DNA of 64,000 nt. Origin: Hyphomicrobium_A sp036559705. GTDB lineage: Bacteria; Pseudomonadota; Alphaproteobacteria; Rhizobiales; Hyphomicrobiaceae. Of the stretch, positions 50,703-59,735 are shown one piece after another (within the stretch, counting starts at the first letter, position 1; each line of letters starts with the position of its first letter). Where the stretch lies: NCBI GenBank assembly GCA_036559705.1, contig DATBSP010000031.1, positions 11,881-75,880 of the forward strand, given 5' to 3'. A model generated the notes under the pieces. The model ran no database searches. It was given only the letters and a program-made list of their open reading frames with translations, and had not been told where the DNA came from. The translations under genes were made by a program, and so were the position numbers.

Positions 50703-52496
50703 ATGACCACGGATCCAACCGCGCCCCCGATCAATGAACGAGGTCGCCCCTCGCGGCGCCCCCGGCGGTCAAGCAACGAAACTGGCTTGATGCATTGGCT
50801 GCCCGGGCTTCAAACGCTTCGCCAATACGATTTGGCATCGTTTCGGCATGATGCCGTAGCCGGCCTAGTGCTTACGACCATGCTTGTGCCCGTGGGCATC
50901 GCCTACGCTGTCGCGTCCGGCGTCCCGGGTATCAACGGCTTGTACGCCACCATCATCCCGCTGTTGGCGTACGCGCTGTTCGGACCCAGCCGTATCCTGG
51001 TTCTAGGTCCGGATTCCTCACTGGCTGCGGTAATCCTCGCTGTAGTTTTACCGCTTTCGGGGGGAGATCCGATGCGAGCGGTGGCTCTCGCCGGCATGAT
51101 GGCGATTGTCTCGGGTACCGTCTGCATAGCAGCAGGATTGGCCCGGCTCGGCTTCATAACCGAGCTGCTCTCCAAGCCGATCCGATATGGGTACATGAAT
51201 GGGATTGCCTTGACGGTCTTGGTCAGCCAACTGCCCAAGCTGTTCGGCTTCTCGATCGATAGTCTTGGCCCGCTTCGTGATTTGTGGGCCATCGGGAATG
51301 AGATCTTCAGTGGAGGAGCGAACTGGATCGCGGCTCTCGTCGGCGTAAGCACATTGGCCGTGATCCTGCTGCTCAAGGGCAGCAAGACCTTGCCTGGAAT
51401 TTTGATTGCGGTCGTTGGCGCGACGGTTGCCGTTGGTGTGCTGGGGCTCGCCGAGCGTGGCGGCGTCTCGGTACTGGGCCCGCTTCCGCAGGGCCTGCCC
51501 TCCTTCGCGATCCCATGGATCGACTCTGCGGATTTTGCGGCGGTGCTGTCAGGCGGTCTCGCCGTCGCTCTGGTCTCGTTCGCGGATACCAGCGTGCTCT
51601 CACGCTCCTATGCGGCCCGCACGCGGACGTATGTCGACCCCAACCAGGAAATGGTCGGGCTTGGAGCGGCCAATCTTGCGGCTGGCTTTTTTCAGGGCTT
51701 CCCAATCAGCAGCAGTTCGTCGCGCACGCCGGTTGCTGAGGCTGCCGGCGCAAAGACACAGATGACCGGCGTGGTCGGCGCGCTAGCGGTCGCACTGCTT
51801 CTGGTCGCGGCGCCAAATTTGCTTCAGCACCTGCCCAACAGCGCGCTTGCCGCCGTCGTCATTGCCTCGGCTATCGGGCTCATCGAAGTAAAGGATCTCA
51901 TCCGCATTTATCGAGTTCAGCAATGGGAGTTCTGGCTTTCGATGCTATGTTTTGCCGGCGTTGCGGTTCTGGGTGCTATCCCCGGTATCGCGCTGGCCGT
52001 AGTCGTCGCCATCATTGAATTTCTCTGGGGTGCGTGGCGGCCTCACTCCGCCGTATTGGGAAGGGCTGACGGCGTTAAGGGCTATCACGACATCACTCGC
52101 TATCCCTATGCGCGCCTCATCCCCGGCCTTGTCCTTTTCCGCTGGGACGCGCCATTGTTCTTCGCCAATGCCGAGTTGTTTCAGGAACGGGTACTTGAGG
52201 CTGCCGACAAGTCGCCAACTCCCGTGCGCTGGCTGGTCGTGGCGGCCGAGCCCGTCACGAGCGTCGACATCACAGCTGCTGACATTCTGGCCGAGCTCGA
52301 CCATACCTTGCGCGAGATGGGCATCGAGCTCTGCTTTGCTGAACTGAAAGACCCGGTCAAGGATAAGCTGAAGCGCTTCGGATTATTCACCCAGCTCGGC
52401 GAGCGAGCCTTTTTCCCTACGCTTGGGGCGGCCGTCAGCGCGTACCTAGAAAGACATCCGGTGGATTGGGTCGACTGGGAAGCCGACCGGTCGTAA
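50703..52496 (+). CDS. SulP family anion permease with STAS domain
   Basis: 597 residues. A basic N-terminal tail (PSRRPRRSSNET) precedes 10-12 membrane segments with TMLVPVGIAYAVASGVPGINGLYATI, the SulP signature, near 60-85, and FPISSSSSRTPVAEAAGAKT near 345. The C-terminal ~140 residues are a STAS domain (VVAAEPVTSVDITAADILAEL). SulP proteins carry sulfate, bicarbonate or other anions; specificity cannot be told. Confidence 0.93.
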   Translation: MTTDPTAPPINERGRPSRRPRRSSNETGLMHWLPGLQTLRQYDLASFRHDAVAGLVLTTMLVPVGIAYAVASGVPGINGLYATIIPLLAYALFGPSRILVLGPDSSLAAVILAVVLPLSGGDPMRAVALAGMMAIVSGTVCIAAGLARLGFITELLSKPIRYGYMNGIALTVLVSQLPKLFGFSIDSLGPLRDLWAIGNEIFSGGANWIAALVGVSTLAVILLLKGSKTLPGILIAVVGATVAVGVLGLAERGGVSVLGPLPQGLPSFAIPWIDSADFAAVLSGGLAVALVSFADTSVLSRSYAARTRTYVDPNQEMVGLGAANLAAGFFQGFPISSSSSRTPVAEAAGAKTQMTGVVGALAVALLLVAAPNLLQHLPNSALAAVVIASAIGLIEVKDLIRIYRVQQWEFWLSMLCFAGVAVLGAIPGIALAVVVAIIEFLWGAWRPHSAVLGRADGVKGYHDITRYPYARLIPGLVLFRWDAPLFFANAELFQERVLEAADKSPTPVRWLVVAAEPVTSVDITAADILAELDHTLREMGIELCFAELKDPVKDKLKRFGLFTQLGERAFFPTLGAAVSAYLERHPVDWVDWEADRS

Positions 52497-52647
52497 CAAC
52501 GGCCGCAAGGTACGCTCATTGCGGTGAGAGGTGCCTGGACGGGTTCGATGAACAGCTGACATCTCGACGACGTTGACCCGATCGCCAACGCCAGTTCGAC
52601 GGATTGTCCGCTTGGGGTCAATCGGTGCCGGCGCTCGATGCGCTCAC

Positions 52648-54009
52648 TCAGCTCGACGGAGCATCAAGCCGGCGGGTCAGGTTCTCGAATTCCTGGCGCA
52701 GCTCCTCGTTCTTGAAAATCTGATCGAAGGTCGGCGCCTCGAGCTTTTGGATCGCCTCGAACGAGGCGGCGCTGTCGCGCATCAGGTTCTTCAGCTGGAA
52801 GCTCGCCTCCACCGTCTCGTAGGTGTTGTCGGCGATGCGCAGGTCGTGCACCGCGCGCGTGCGCGCCTTGGCGATCTGCTCGCGCTGCTGCTGCAGGTAC
52901 CGGCGATAGCCCTTCGCTGCGTCGGCCGCCACCTTCTGCGCGTCGCGGTTGGCTTCGAGCGCGCGCTTCTGGTCGGGACGGTTCTCGCCCTGCAGCAGCT
53001 TCGCCGTCTTGGCCTGCGCCGAGGTGATGTCCTTCAGGATGGCGTCGAGCTTCGGAATGTAGTTGGTGTCGATCTTCTCGATGGCCGAGCCTTGCGCGTG
53101 CACCAGCATGGCAAACAGCGCCGCGTGCATGGCGAAATACTTGCGCGCCGAGTTCATGTTGTCGCCGGCCGCGGTCAACAGCTTGCCAAGCTGGGTGTCG
53201 ATGATCTTCGCGGCGTTGAACACCGCAACGAGGCGCACGAGATCGCCCGACAGCACGCTGTCGAGCAATAGGTCCACCTGGTCTGGCGTCAGTTCGACAC
53301 CCGACTTCGCCAGCGCGCCGGCGATCTCCGTCTTCGTCTTGGCAATCTCGTCCTGGTTCTTGGTTATGCGCTGCTCGGCTTCCTTGATATTGCTGTCGAG
53401 GCTCGACACCGTGTCGTTGAGCACGCCGGGCAACATGGCATCCTTCGGCGCCGTGATCTGCTTTTCCTTCAGCGTCGCGATGTTGGCTTCGATGTCGCGG
53501 ATGTTCTGACGCAGCCCCTCGACCTTCTTCTGCATGTCGACGATGGGCACGTCGGTGACAATGCCGAGGGCCGAATCGAGCAGGTTGCGGATGCGCGCTT
53601 CGCGGTCTTCGCGCGTTTCCGTCCATAGCGGCGTCAAGATGAACTCATCGCGCCCGGGGAGCTTCTGCGCCTCGGTGCGCTGCTCGGCGGTGTCGCGCAG
53701 GATGGCGTCGACGGCGAGCATCAGCTGGCGCGCCTGCTCGTATGCCTGCTCGCCCTCGCGCGGGTCCTTCGGCACGACGGGGGCTGCCGCTTGGGGTGCG
53801 GCAGCGGGCGCGGGCGGCCCGACGACCGCCGGTTTGCCGGCAGGCGGCGTCGTCTCGGCTACCTTCTCTGCCTTTGCCTCGCGCGCCGATTTGGAGATCA
53901 GGTCGGCGATGCCGTCGCGTTGCGCGCTCTGTGCATCGACTGAAATCGCTGTGCCGAATAGCGCGGCGAGGGCCAGCGCGGCGGTGGGCCAACTAACGTC
54001 GGCAGTCAT
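52648..54009 (-). CDS. Secreted coiled-coil hypothetical protein
   Basis: 453 residues. From ATG at 54009 a signal peptide (ALALAALFGTAISVDAQ) leads into an Ala/Pro-rich linker and then several long coiled coils (MQKKVEGLRQNIRDIEANIA; DSNIKEAEQRITKNQDEIAK; RRYLQQQREQIAKARTRAVH). It has no recognised catalytic motif and looks like a periplasmic structural or scaffold protein. It converges on the SulP gene and lies downstream of the DUF4287/DUF5655-like gene on the same strand. Confidence 0.75.
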   Translation of the reverse strand: MTADVSWPTAALALAALFGTAISVDAQSAQRDGIADLISKSAREAKAEKVAETTPPAGKPAVVGPPAPAAAPQAAAPVVPKDPREGEQAYEQARQLMLAVDAILRDTAEQRTEAQKLPGRDEFILTPLWTETREDREARIRNLLDSALGIVTDVPIVDMQKKVEGLRQNIRDIEANIATLKEKQITAPKDAMLPGVLNDTVSSLDSNIKEAEQRITKNQDEIAKTKTEIAGALAKSGVELTPDQVDLLLDSVLSGDLVRLVAVFNAAKIIDTQLGKLLTAAGDNMNSARKYFAMHAALFAMLVHAQGSAIEKIDTNYIPKLDAILKDITSAQAKTAKLLQGENRPDQKRALEANRDAQKVAADAAKGYRRYLQQQREQIAKARTRAVHDLRIADNTYETVEASFQLKNLMRDSAASFEAIQKLEAPTFDQIFKNEELRQEFENLTRRLDAPSS

Positions 54010-54055
54010 GGCAAAAGCCTCCAAATTCGGGTCGCACAAGGGCGCAGAATTCGGG

Positions 54056-54778
54056 CTATTCGATGGTTCGGGCTCTGCCGTTCGCCTTGGCGAGAGCGAC
54101 GAGTTCCATGAAGCGCTGATCGATCTGGCGCGCGTCCGTCAGCACCAGCATGTGGGAGAGCGCCTCGCCTTTGCCAAGCCCGCCGCCCGCCTGTCCTTTT
54201 TTGGCGACATCATCAAAAGGATGCTCACCGAGCGTCAGATGCAGGCGCAGCTCCTTGCCGGAGATGCCGAGGGCAGCGAACACGTGCGGGTCGCCAATCG
54301 AGACTGAGCTTTCGCGCGCCGTGAAACTGGCGCTGGGGCGCACGGACTTGATCTTCGCCAGCACGAGCTGGGCGAGGGGACGATACGCCTTGGCCTTGGC
54401 GAGCACTGTATCGAGATCGCCGGCGGGCCCCGGCGCGGCAGTGGGCGCGGCCGGCGGCTGGGCAGGTGCGGGCGCTGCCGGGACGGTGGGCGGCAGGATC
54501 GTGGCCGGCTTGCTCTCTCGCCGACGTGGAGGCCGGCGCGGCGCGGCTTCCTTGGGCACATCGGCATAGATTGGCTTGCCGCCGTTGTGGTGGATGCGCT
54601 CGAGCCACGAGGCCTTGGAGAACATGAAGCCCTTGTGGCGCAGCCAGTCGATGATGTCGTTGCGGTGCGGCAAGCCCGTCGCCGAGATCGCCTGCATCCA
54701 CTCGCCAAGATCGCGCCCGGTGTTCTCCTTCAGCCCGTCGATGAAGGCGCGCTCTTTTTCGCCGAAGTCGGTGGCCAT
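54056..54778 (-). CDS. DUF4287/DUF5655-like protein
   Basis: 240 residues, cytoplasmic. The N-terminal part (ENTGRDLGEWMQAISATGL... DIIDWLRHKGF) matches the DUF4287 helix pattern. After a Pro/Ala-rich linker the C-terminal half resembles DUF5655: SVRPSASFTARESSVSIGDP, FAALGISGKELRLHLTL and HMLVLTDARQIDQRFMELV. Functions of both domains are unknown. It starts 9 bases after the stop of the isoprenylcysteine methyltransferase-like gene upstream, so the two are likely co-transcribed. Confidence 0.75.
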   Translation of the reverse strand: MATDFGEKERAFIDGLKENTGRDLGEWMQAISATGLPHRNDIIDWLRHKGFMFSKASWLERIHHNGGKPIYADVPKEAAPRRPPRRRESKPATILPPTVPAAPAPAQPPAAPTAAPGPAGDLDTVLAKAKAYRPLAQLVLAKIKSVRPSASFTARESSVSIGDPHVFAALGISGKELRLHLTLGEHPFDDVAKKGQAGGGLGKGEALSHMLVLTDARQIDQRFMELVALAKANGRARTIE

Positions 54779-54787
54779 CGCGCTTCC

Positions 54788-55273
54788 TCAAATCCAGCGG
54801 CGCGACTTCGCTTTGTAGTCGAGATAGGCCTTGCCGAAGCGCCGTTCGAGATGGCGCTCCTCCGGCAGAATGGCGAGCCAGGTGACGAGCCCGGCGAACG
54901 CCGCCGCGGCGGCGACGAGCCACACGTTCTTCGTCAGCTCAGCGACTCCGAGGAGGATCATGGCGTCGGCGAGGTAGATCGGATTGCGGTAGCGCCAATA
55001 GGGACCGTCGGTGACCAGCGTCGTGGCACCGACGTCAGGCAGCACCGTCGTGCCGTGCCGGCGCAGCGTCATGATGGCCCAGGCGAGCAGCCCGACTCCG
55101 GCAGCGCCAATCGTGAGCCCGATGGTGCGCGCTGCAAAATCGTCCATTCCGGGCCATTGGAGCGGCACCAGGTAGCCAAGCGCGATGGCGCCGATGACGT
55201 TGCCGGCCAAAAGGATCGGCGGCCACGGAATGTGGCTGGGTCGATCGGGGGTTGCGGATGGTTCTGCCGGCAT
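54788..55273 (-). CDS. Isoprenylcysteine carboxyl methyltransferase family protein
   Basis: 161 residues with about four membrane helices. The ICMT/PEMT signature is present: LVTDGPYWRYRNPIYLADAMILLG near 85-108 and PEERHLERRFGKAYLDYKAKSRRWI at the end, where the final E, R and Y bind SAM. Bacterial members methylate unknown membrane substrates. It lies upstream of the DUF4287-like gene on the same strand. Confidence 0.9.
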   Translation of the reverse strand: MPAEPSATPDRPSHIPWPPILLAGNVIGAIALGYLVPLQWPGMDDFAARTIGLTIGAAGVGLLAWAIMTLRRHGTTVLPDVGATTLVTDGPYWRYRNPIYLADAMILLGVAELTKNVWLVAAAAAFAGLVTWLAILPEERHLERRFGKAYLDYKAKSRRWI

Positions 55274-55346
55274 TGCGATTCCGATGATCGTCTAAACGCG
55301 ACGTTTACACCAGAAGCGCGTCACGCCGGTAACCCGGGCGGCGCGG

Positions 55347-55832
55347 CTAGTTCGCCTTCGGCTTGTCGCGCGGCTCCGGCGTCACGTCGGTCGCCGTCGC
55401 TGCCAGCTCGGCGTCGAGGTCGAAGGTCTTGCACTGCTTGACGCCAAGCTGCCGGTTGTAGGCCTGCAGCATGGCGAGGTCTTTGCGGTATTGCCCGTCG
55501 GGGTCGACGCCCTCCTTGGTGCCGCCAAAAATAGGTGTCGCCAGCGACTGAATTCCCCGCGCGGCGGCGGAGGCCTTTTTGTTCGAGTCATAGCCACGCA
55601 TTTGCAGGATGCGGATTTGCATGAGGCCGGTGAGTTTCTTGCAGTCGAACTTCAGCTCCTCTTCGCTGAGCTGGTAGCCGGATGTCTGCAAGGCGCCGGT
55701 GGTGACGCCGGCGTCCTGCGGCGCGGGCACATCGCTGACGAGGTTGGGGGGCGTATCGACCGTTTTTCCGGCGCAGCCGCACACCAAGGCGCTCGCCACC
55801 GCCGCAAGAAGTTGAGCCCGCAATCGGACCAT
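55347..55832 (-). CDS. Putative lipoprotein
   Basis: 161 residues from ATG at 55832. A hydrophobic start (LRAQLLAAVASALVCGC) reaches an acceptable lipobox with Cys followed by AGK. The mature part is helical with paired Cys (FDCKKLTGLMQIRILQMRGY and KQCKTFDLDAEL). It has no recognised domain. Four codons upstream, an alternative start at 55841 exists. Confidence 0.7.
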   Translation of the reverse strand: MVRLRAQLLAAVASALVCGCAGKTVDTPPNLVSDVPAPQDAGVTTGALQTSGYQLSEEELKFDCKKLTGLMQIRILQMRGYDSNKKASAAARGIQSLATPIFGGTKEGVDPDGQYRKDLAMLQAYNRQLGVKQCKTFDLDAELAATATDVTPEPRDKPKAN

Positions 55833-56004
55833 TGTCCCCACCTAATCGCTGCGGCTATCGAGACCGCAATCGGGGCGGATTGAAGGCACCCCGCGCGGCG
55901 CTGGGCCGCGGAAGGCGGCTGCGCGCACGGTTGCGCGGGCCGGGCGTACGCGGTTCAATGACCTGGTGCGGGGCGCGGCATAAGAGTCGCCTGGGGAAGG
56001 GTAT

Positions 56005-56436
56005 ATGCACATCAAAAAGTTTGCCGCTCTCGCCTTGGCGCTCGCCGCGGTCGCTCCCGGCATCGTGCGCGCCGACGACGATCCTAAGGGCTACGCGTGC
56101 ACGTTCGCGACGGGCACGGCGTGGACCTTTGAGGACGGCGCCTTCAAGAGCAAGGCGTCCGAGCCCATCGCCTTCGCCATCGCCGACATCGATCTCGATC
56201 GGCAGACGGCGCTGCTCGTCACCGAAGGCAGCCCGAAGCCGGCCTCCCTGAAGATCGTGCGGGCGATCAACGCCAACCACTTTCTCGAGGTCGTCAACGA
56301 GGGCTTTCTCAATCTGACCACCGTGTACGACAAGGACGCCACCAGCGGCACCTATCCTGCCGTGCACTCGCGCCACTTCGGCGTGCTCGGCCAGCCCGTC
56401 GTCGCGCAGTACGCGGGCTCGTGCACGGCGAAGTAG
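56005..56436 (+). CDS. Secreted hypothetical protein
   Basis: 143 residues. Signal peptide MHIKKFAALALALAAVAPGI with cleavage after VRA; GGGGAAGGG precedes the ATG. The mature part is a small beta-rich domain: YACTFATGTAWTFEDGAF at the start and QYAGSCTAK at the end, whose two cysteines could pair. No family named. It lies just upstream of the DUF1489 gene. Confidence 0.75.
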   Translation: MHIKKFAALALALAAVAPGIVRADDDPKGYACTFATGTAWTFEDGAFKSKASEPIAFAIADIDLDRQTALLVTEGSPKPASLKIVRAINANHFLEVVNEGFLNLTTVYDKDATSGTYPAVHSRHFGVLGQPVVAQYAGSCTAK

Positions 56437-56527
56437 CCGGCAAGCTGTGGATGCCGCAGTGTTTGCGCTCGCCGCCGCATCGCCGGCGGTTCAAGTTGGT
56501 GGTCATGCCCGGTTGCGGGAGAAGCCC

Positions 56528-56965
56528 ATGACTCTGCACCTCATCAAGCTTTGCGTCGGCGCCGCCTCGATCGAGGACCTGGCCGACTGGCAGAAGGCGC
56601 GCGCTGCCGAGCGTAAGAAGGCCGGCCAGAGCTCGCGCATCTTCCACACCACGTTCCAGACGCCAAAGCGCGACCACGAGTTGCTCGATGGGGGCTCGCT
56701 CTACTGGGTCATCAAAGGCATCGTGCAGGCGCGTCAGAAGCTGCTCGGCTTCGAGCAGGGCAAGAAGTCAGACGGCTCGCCGGCCTGTCTCATCGTGCTC
56801 GACGCCGCGCTCGTGCCGGTGCGCCCCGTCCCGCACCGCGCCTTCCGGGGCTGGCGCTATCTCGACGCCGCTGACGCTCCACCCGACCTTGGCCGCGGCG
56901 ACAGGCAGCTCGCCGAGCTGCCGCCCAAGATGCGCCGCGAGCTCGCCGAGCTCGGCTTGATCTAG
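56528..56965 (+). CDS. DUF1489 family protein
   Basis: 145 residues. It begins MTLHLIKLCVGAASIEDLAD and has IFHTTFQTPKRDHELLDGGS, SLYWVIKGIVQARQ and HRAFRGWRYL, the signature of the alphaproteobacterial DUF1489 family. No known function. The frame extends upstream to 56447, but the ATG at 56528 begins the conserved protein. Confidence 0.92.
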   Translation: MTLHLIKLCVGAASIEDLADWQKARAAERKKAGQSSRIFHTTFQTPKRDHELLDGGSLYWVIKGIVQARQKLLGFEQGKKSDGSPACLIVLDAALVPVRPVPHRAFRGWRYLDAADAPPDLGRGDRQLAELPPKMRRELAELGLI

Positions 56966-56966
56966 C

Positions 56967-57338
56967 TTACGGGTCCTTGAAGCTAAGTGCCCAGCCGTAT
57001 CCTTTGAGCCAGCATTGCGCCTCGTCGGCGGGCTCGTTCCAGACGAGGCTTTTGATCCGTTCCCAGCCACCGTTCTCGAAGCTGATCTGCAACGCGCGCA
57101 CCTCCGCATCCGACCGGACGCTGCTTTCGCCGTCGGCGAAGACGATGGCGATCTGACCCAGCACACACGCCGCGAAGCCGTGGCCGAGGCGCGTCACCAA
57201 CAGTGCGAGCGCGTTCAAGCCGCGCCAGCCGCCGCCCGTCGGGCTTTCGCGCGGGACGCCGAGCGGAAGGAGCAACCGGCCTCCCACCGCAAGGTTATCG
57301 ATCCACGCATCGGCCGGCCGCGGGGCTGCAAAGTTCAC
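56967..57338 (-). pseudogene. C-terminal half of a methyltransferase split by an in-frame TAA
   Basis: In the same frame as the upstream half and directly after its TAA, the codons continue VNFAAPRPADAWIDNLAVGG, then RLLLPLG and a ~95-residue tail. In related methyltransferases this is the strand (YVNFA...) that follows motif II. A GTG is the first codon after the stop, but no ribosome site supports separate translation. The tail ends near WLKGYGWALSF. Confidence 0.7.
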
Positions 57339-57839
57339 TTAGATTATGTCGGCGGGCCGTTGTGGCCAGCGGAGTCCATCTGCTGCGATGACTTCGACGT
57401 TGGAGCGGTCCTTGAGATTGTCCCTAGCGCTTTGAGCACGCCCCGCGTCGTATTCGACCGCTGCCACGCGACCTTCGTTGCCAACGAGTTCGGCGAGGAT
57501 CGCCGCATAGTAGCCGGCCCCGGCGCCGATATGCGCCACCCTTTCGCCTCGGCGCGGCGAGACGAGATGCATCCAGCGGGCGTGCAGGGAAGGGCTGCCG
57601 TTGTTAATGCCGCGCTCCTCATCGAGCGCCACGACGACATCCTGATAGATCAGTGCAGGGTCTTGCTCGGGAACAGTGGTATACGGCGACCACGGCGTCA
57701 TGATGCGCCACGGACCGTTGCCCAGGAAGCTCTCGCGCGGGACGGCGGCGAATGCGTCCTCCAGCTGCGTATCGGCCAGCGCGTTTGCCAGCGCGAGCAT
57801 CTGGCGCGCGTAGATGCGCCGCAATTCTGCAAGTTCCAA
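57339..57839 (-). CDS. PCMT-like methyltransferase, truncated by an in-frame TAA
   Basis: 166 residues as read. It resembles the protein-L-isoaspartate O-methyltransferase-like family: RRIYARQMLALANA at the start, AFAAVPRESFLG, DPALIYQDVVVALDEERGINNG, then motif I AHIGAGAGYYAAILAELVG and VAAVEYDAGRA. It stops at ADII followed by TAA (57339-57341), where relatives have a tyrosine codon (IYVNF). The full gene would be about 290 residues. Catalytic activity of the cut product is unlikely because motif III and the substrate side are missing. Confidence 0.75.
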   Translation of the reverse strand: MELAELRRIYARQMLALANALADTQLEDAFAAVPRESFLGNGPWRIMTPWSPYTTVPEQDPALIYQDVVVALDEERGINNGSPSLHARWMHLVSPRRGERVAHIGAGAGYYAAILAELVGNEGRVAAVEYDAGRAQSARDNLKDRSNVEVIAADGLRWPQRPADII

Positions 57840-57935
57840 TTCGTCACCTGCAATGCCACTGTTGACGCGGCGCCGCGCTCAGGCCAGAGCCATAGCGTCA
57901 AACCGATCCGCCTAGCACCGTTGCGAAACACAATC

Positions 57936-59039
57936 ATGTCCCGTCCGCGCTTCACCGCCCTCGTCGACAGCCTGCCCGGCTTCGTGCCCTTCATCGGCCC
58001 GGAAGCGCAGGAGCGCGCACGCGGCCGTCCGTTTCGCGCCCGCCTCGGCGCCAACGAGAGCCTGTTTGGGCCGTCGCCGAAGGCGCTCGCCGCCATGCGC
58101 GCGGCAGCCGACGGCAATTGGATGTACTCCGACCCCGAGAGCCACGACCTGCGCGCCGCCCTGGCGGATTTTCACGGTGTCGACCTCGACAATATTGTGA
58201 TCGGCGAAGGCATCGATGGACTGCTCGGCCTCGCCGTGAAGCTTATCGTCGAGCCGGGCTCCACCGTGGTCACGTCAGACGGTACCTATCCAACCTTCAA
58301 CTTCCACGTCGCCGGTGGCGGCGGACGCCTGGTGCGCGTTCCTTATCGCGACGATCGCCCCGATCTCGACGCGCTCCTCGCCGCGGCGCAACGCCAGGAC
58401 GCGCGCATCCTCTACGTCTGCAATCCCGACAACCCGATGGGATCATTCTGTGGCGTCGACGCGCTGCAGGCGCTCATCGCGCGCTTGCCGGCGGGCGTCC
58501 TGCTTTGTCTCGACGAGGCTTATTGCGATACCGCGCCGGCAGACGAGCTGCTGCCCGTCGACGTCGGCAATCCGCAGGTGCTGCGCTTTCGCACCTTCTC
58601 CAAGGCATATGGTCTCGCCGGCGCACGCATAGGCTACTGCCTCGGCGAGGCGGGCGTCATCAGCGCCTTCGAGAAGATCCGCAATCACTACGGCATTAAC
58701 CGCGTCGGACAGATCGGTGCGCTCGCCGCACTCGAGGACCAGGAATACCTCGCCGATGCCGTGGCACGCATCGTGCGGGCGCGCGGCATCATCGGCGCCA
58801 TCGCGCGTGCCAACGGCCTCGAGCCGCTGCGTTCGGCCGCCAACTTCGTTTCGATAGATTGCGGCCGCGACGGCGACTTCGCCAAGCGCGTGCTCGAAGG
58901 GCTGCTGGCGCATGACGTGTTCGCGCGCATGCCGGGTGTCTCGCCGCTCAACCGCTGCATTCGCGTAAGCTGCGGTCGTGATGAGGATCTAGCCATCTTC
59001 GCTGATGCGCTACCGCTGGCGCTCGCCGCCGCTAGCTGA
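57936..59039 (+). CDS. HisC-like pyridoxal-phosphate aminotransferase
   Basis: 367 residues, class I/II aminotransferase. RLGANESLFGPSPKALAAMR is the histidinol-phosphate aminotransferase start, LLCLDEAYCDT the cofactor pyridine-N Asp region and RTFSKAYGLAGARIGYC carries the Schiff-base Lys. It may act on histidinol phosphate or another amino acid. The frame is open upstream to 57015, but that part is antisense to the broken methyltransferase, so the ATG at 57936 is the real start. Confidence 0.88.
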   Translation: MSRPRFTALVDSLPGFVPFIGPEAQERARGRPFRARLGANESLFGPSPKALAAMRAAADGNWMYSDPESHDLRAALADFHGVDLDNIVIGEGIDGLLGLAVKLIVEPGSTVVTSDGTYPTFNFHVAGGGGRLVRVPYRDDRPDLDALLAAAQRQDARILYVCNPDNPMGSFCGVDALQALIARLPAGVLLCLDEAYCDTAPADELLPVDVGNPQVLRFRTFSKAYGLAGARIGYCLGEAGVISAFEKIRNHYGINRVGQIGALAALEDQEYLADAVARIVRARGIIGAIARANGLEPLRSAANFVSIDCGRDGDFAKRVLEGLLAHDVFARMPGVSPLNRCIRVSCGRDEDLAIFADALPLALAAAS

Positions 59040-59147
59040 GAAACGGGTGTGGCAGCAACCCGGGGGCGCCTGCTGCGATTGGCAAACCGTTAAGCCGGCG
59101 CCGCCAATATGTTCCGGCACTTCCGCGCCCCTCTGGAGGCAAGGCCC

Positions 59148-59405
59148 ATGTCAGACGCCCTCCTTGACTATTCGTCCTGGTCGTTTCAGCTCATCACCCT
59201 TCTCGCGGTGCTGTACCTGATCCTCGGCCTCATCAACCCGGCGTGGGTGTGGGCCAGCAAGCGGAGCACCATTGTCATCGTGTCGGTGATCGTCTTGCTG
59301 CTCGCCTCGACAGCCTTCTACGTCGCTGTGCGTCCGTTGCCCGGCGCGCTCGACAGCCCTGTCGCCATCGAGGCCGAGCCGCCGCCAGTGCCAGCGCAGC
59401 CCTAG
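59148..59405 (+). CDS. Small hypothetical membrane protein
   Basis: 85 residues, two membrane helices: FQLITLLAVLYLILGLINPA (about 12-31) and IVIVSVIVLLLASTAFYV (about 40-57), then a Pro-rich tail (AEPPPVPAQP). ATG at 59148 follows GGAGGCAAGGCCC. No family recognised. Confidence 0.7.
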   Translation: MSDALLDYSSWSFQLITLLAVLYLILGLINPAWVWASKRSTIVIVSVIVLLLASTAFYVAVRPLPGALDSPVAIEAEPPPVPAQP

Positions 59406-59544
59406 CCGCAGCGCACCCAAAGCAAAAGGTGTTGACCGTGCCGCCCGCGGCGTGCCTCAAAAGGGAAACGCCGCGCGACCTCCGCGCGCCCAAGCAAGCC
59501 ATAACAGACCGGCGCTACCGCCGGCACCACAGGGAGAGACAAGG

Positions 59545-59727
59545 ATGCGTGGATTTTTCGGAGTGCTCGTCGGCCTCGTGCTGTTCGCCATCGCCTTGGC
59601 GGGGCTCGGCGTCGCCCTCAATGAGATGATGACGCACGCCGACCCGAACTCGGCGATGAAGGCGCTGGCCGGGTTCGGCACGTTCGTTGTCGTGAGCCTG
59701 CTGTCGGTAGTGATTGTCAGCTACTAG
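59545..59727 (+). CDS. Small hypothetical membrane protein
   Basis: 60 residues with two hydrophobic segments (FFGVLVGLVLFAIALAGLGV and AGFGTFVVVSLLSVVIVSY) joined by a short polar loop. GGGAGAGACAAGG lies before the ATG. Together with the preceding 85-residue protein it makes a pair of small membrane proteins between the aminotransferase and the DUF4846 gene. No family recognised. Confidence 0.6.
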   Translation: MRGFFGVLVGLVLFAIALAGLGVALNEMMTHADPNSAMKALAGFGTFVVVSLLSVVIVSY

Positions 59728-59735
59728 CGCGCCGA

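Noticed and set aside
54587..55441. 284-codon ORF on the plus strand
   Set aside because: Antisense to the DUF4287-like and ICMT genes.
57015..57935. N-terminal extension of the HisC-like gene
   Set aside because: The frame is open, but it is antisense to the split methyltransferase and has no aminotransferase similarity; the start at 57936 fits the family.
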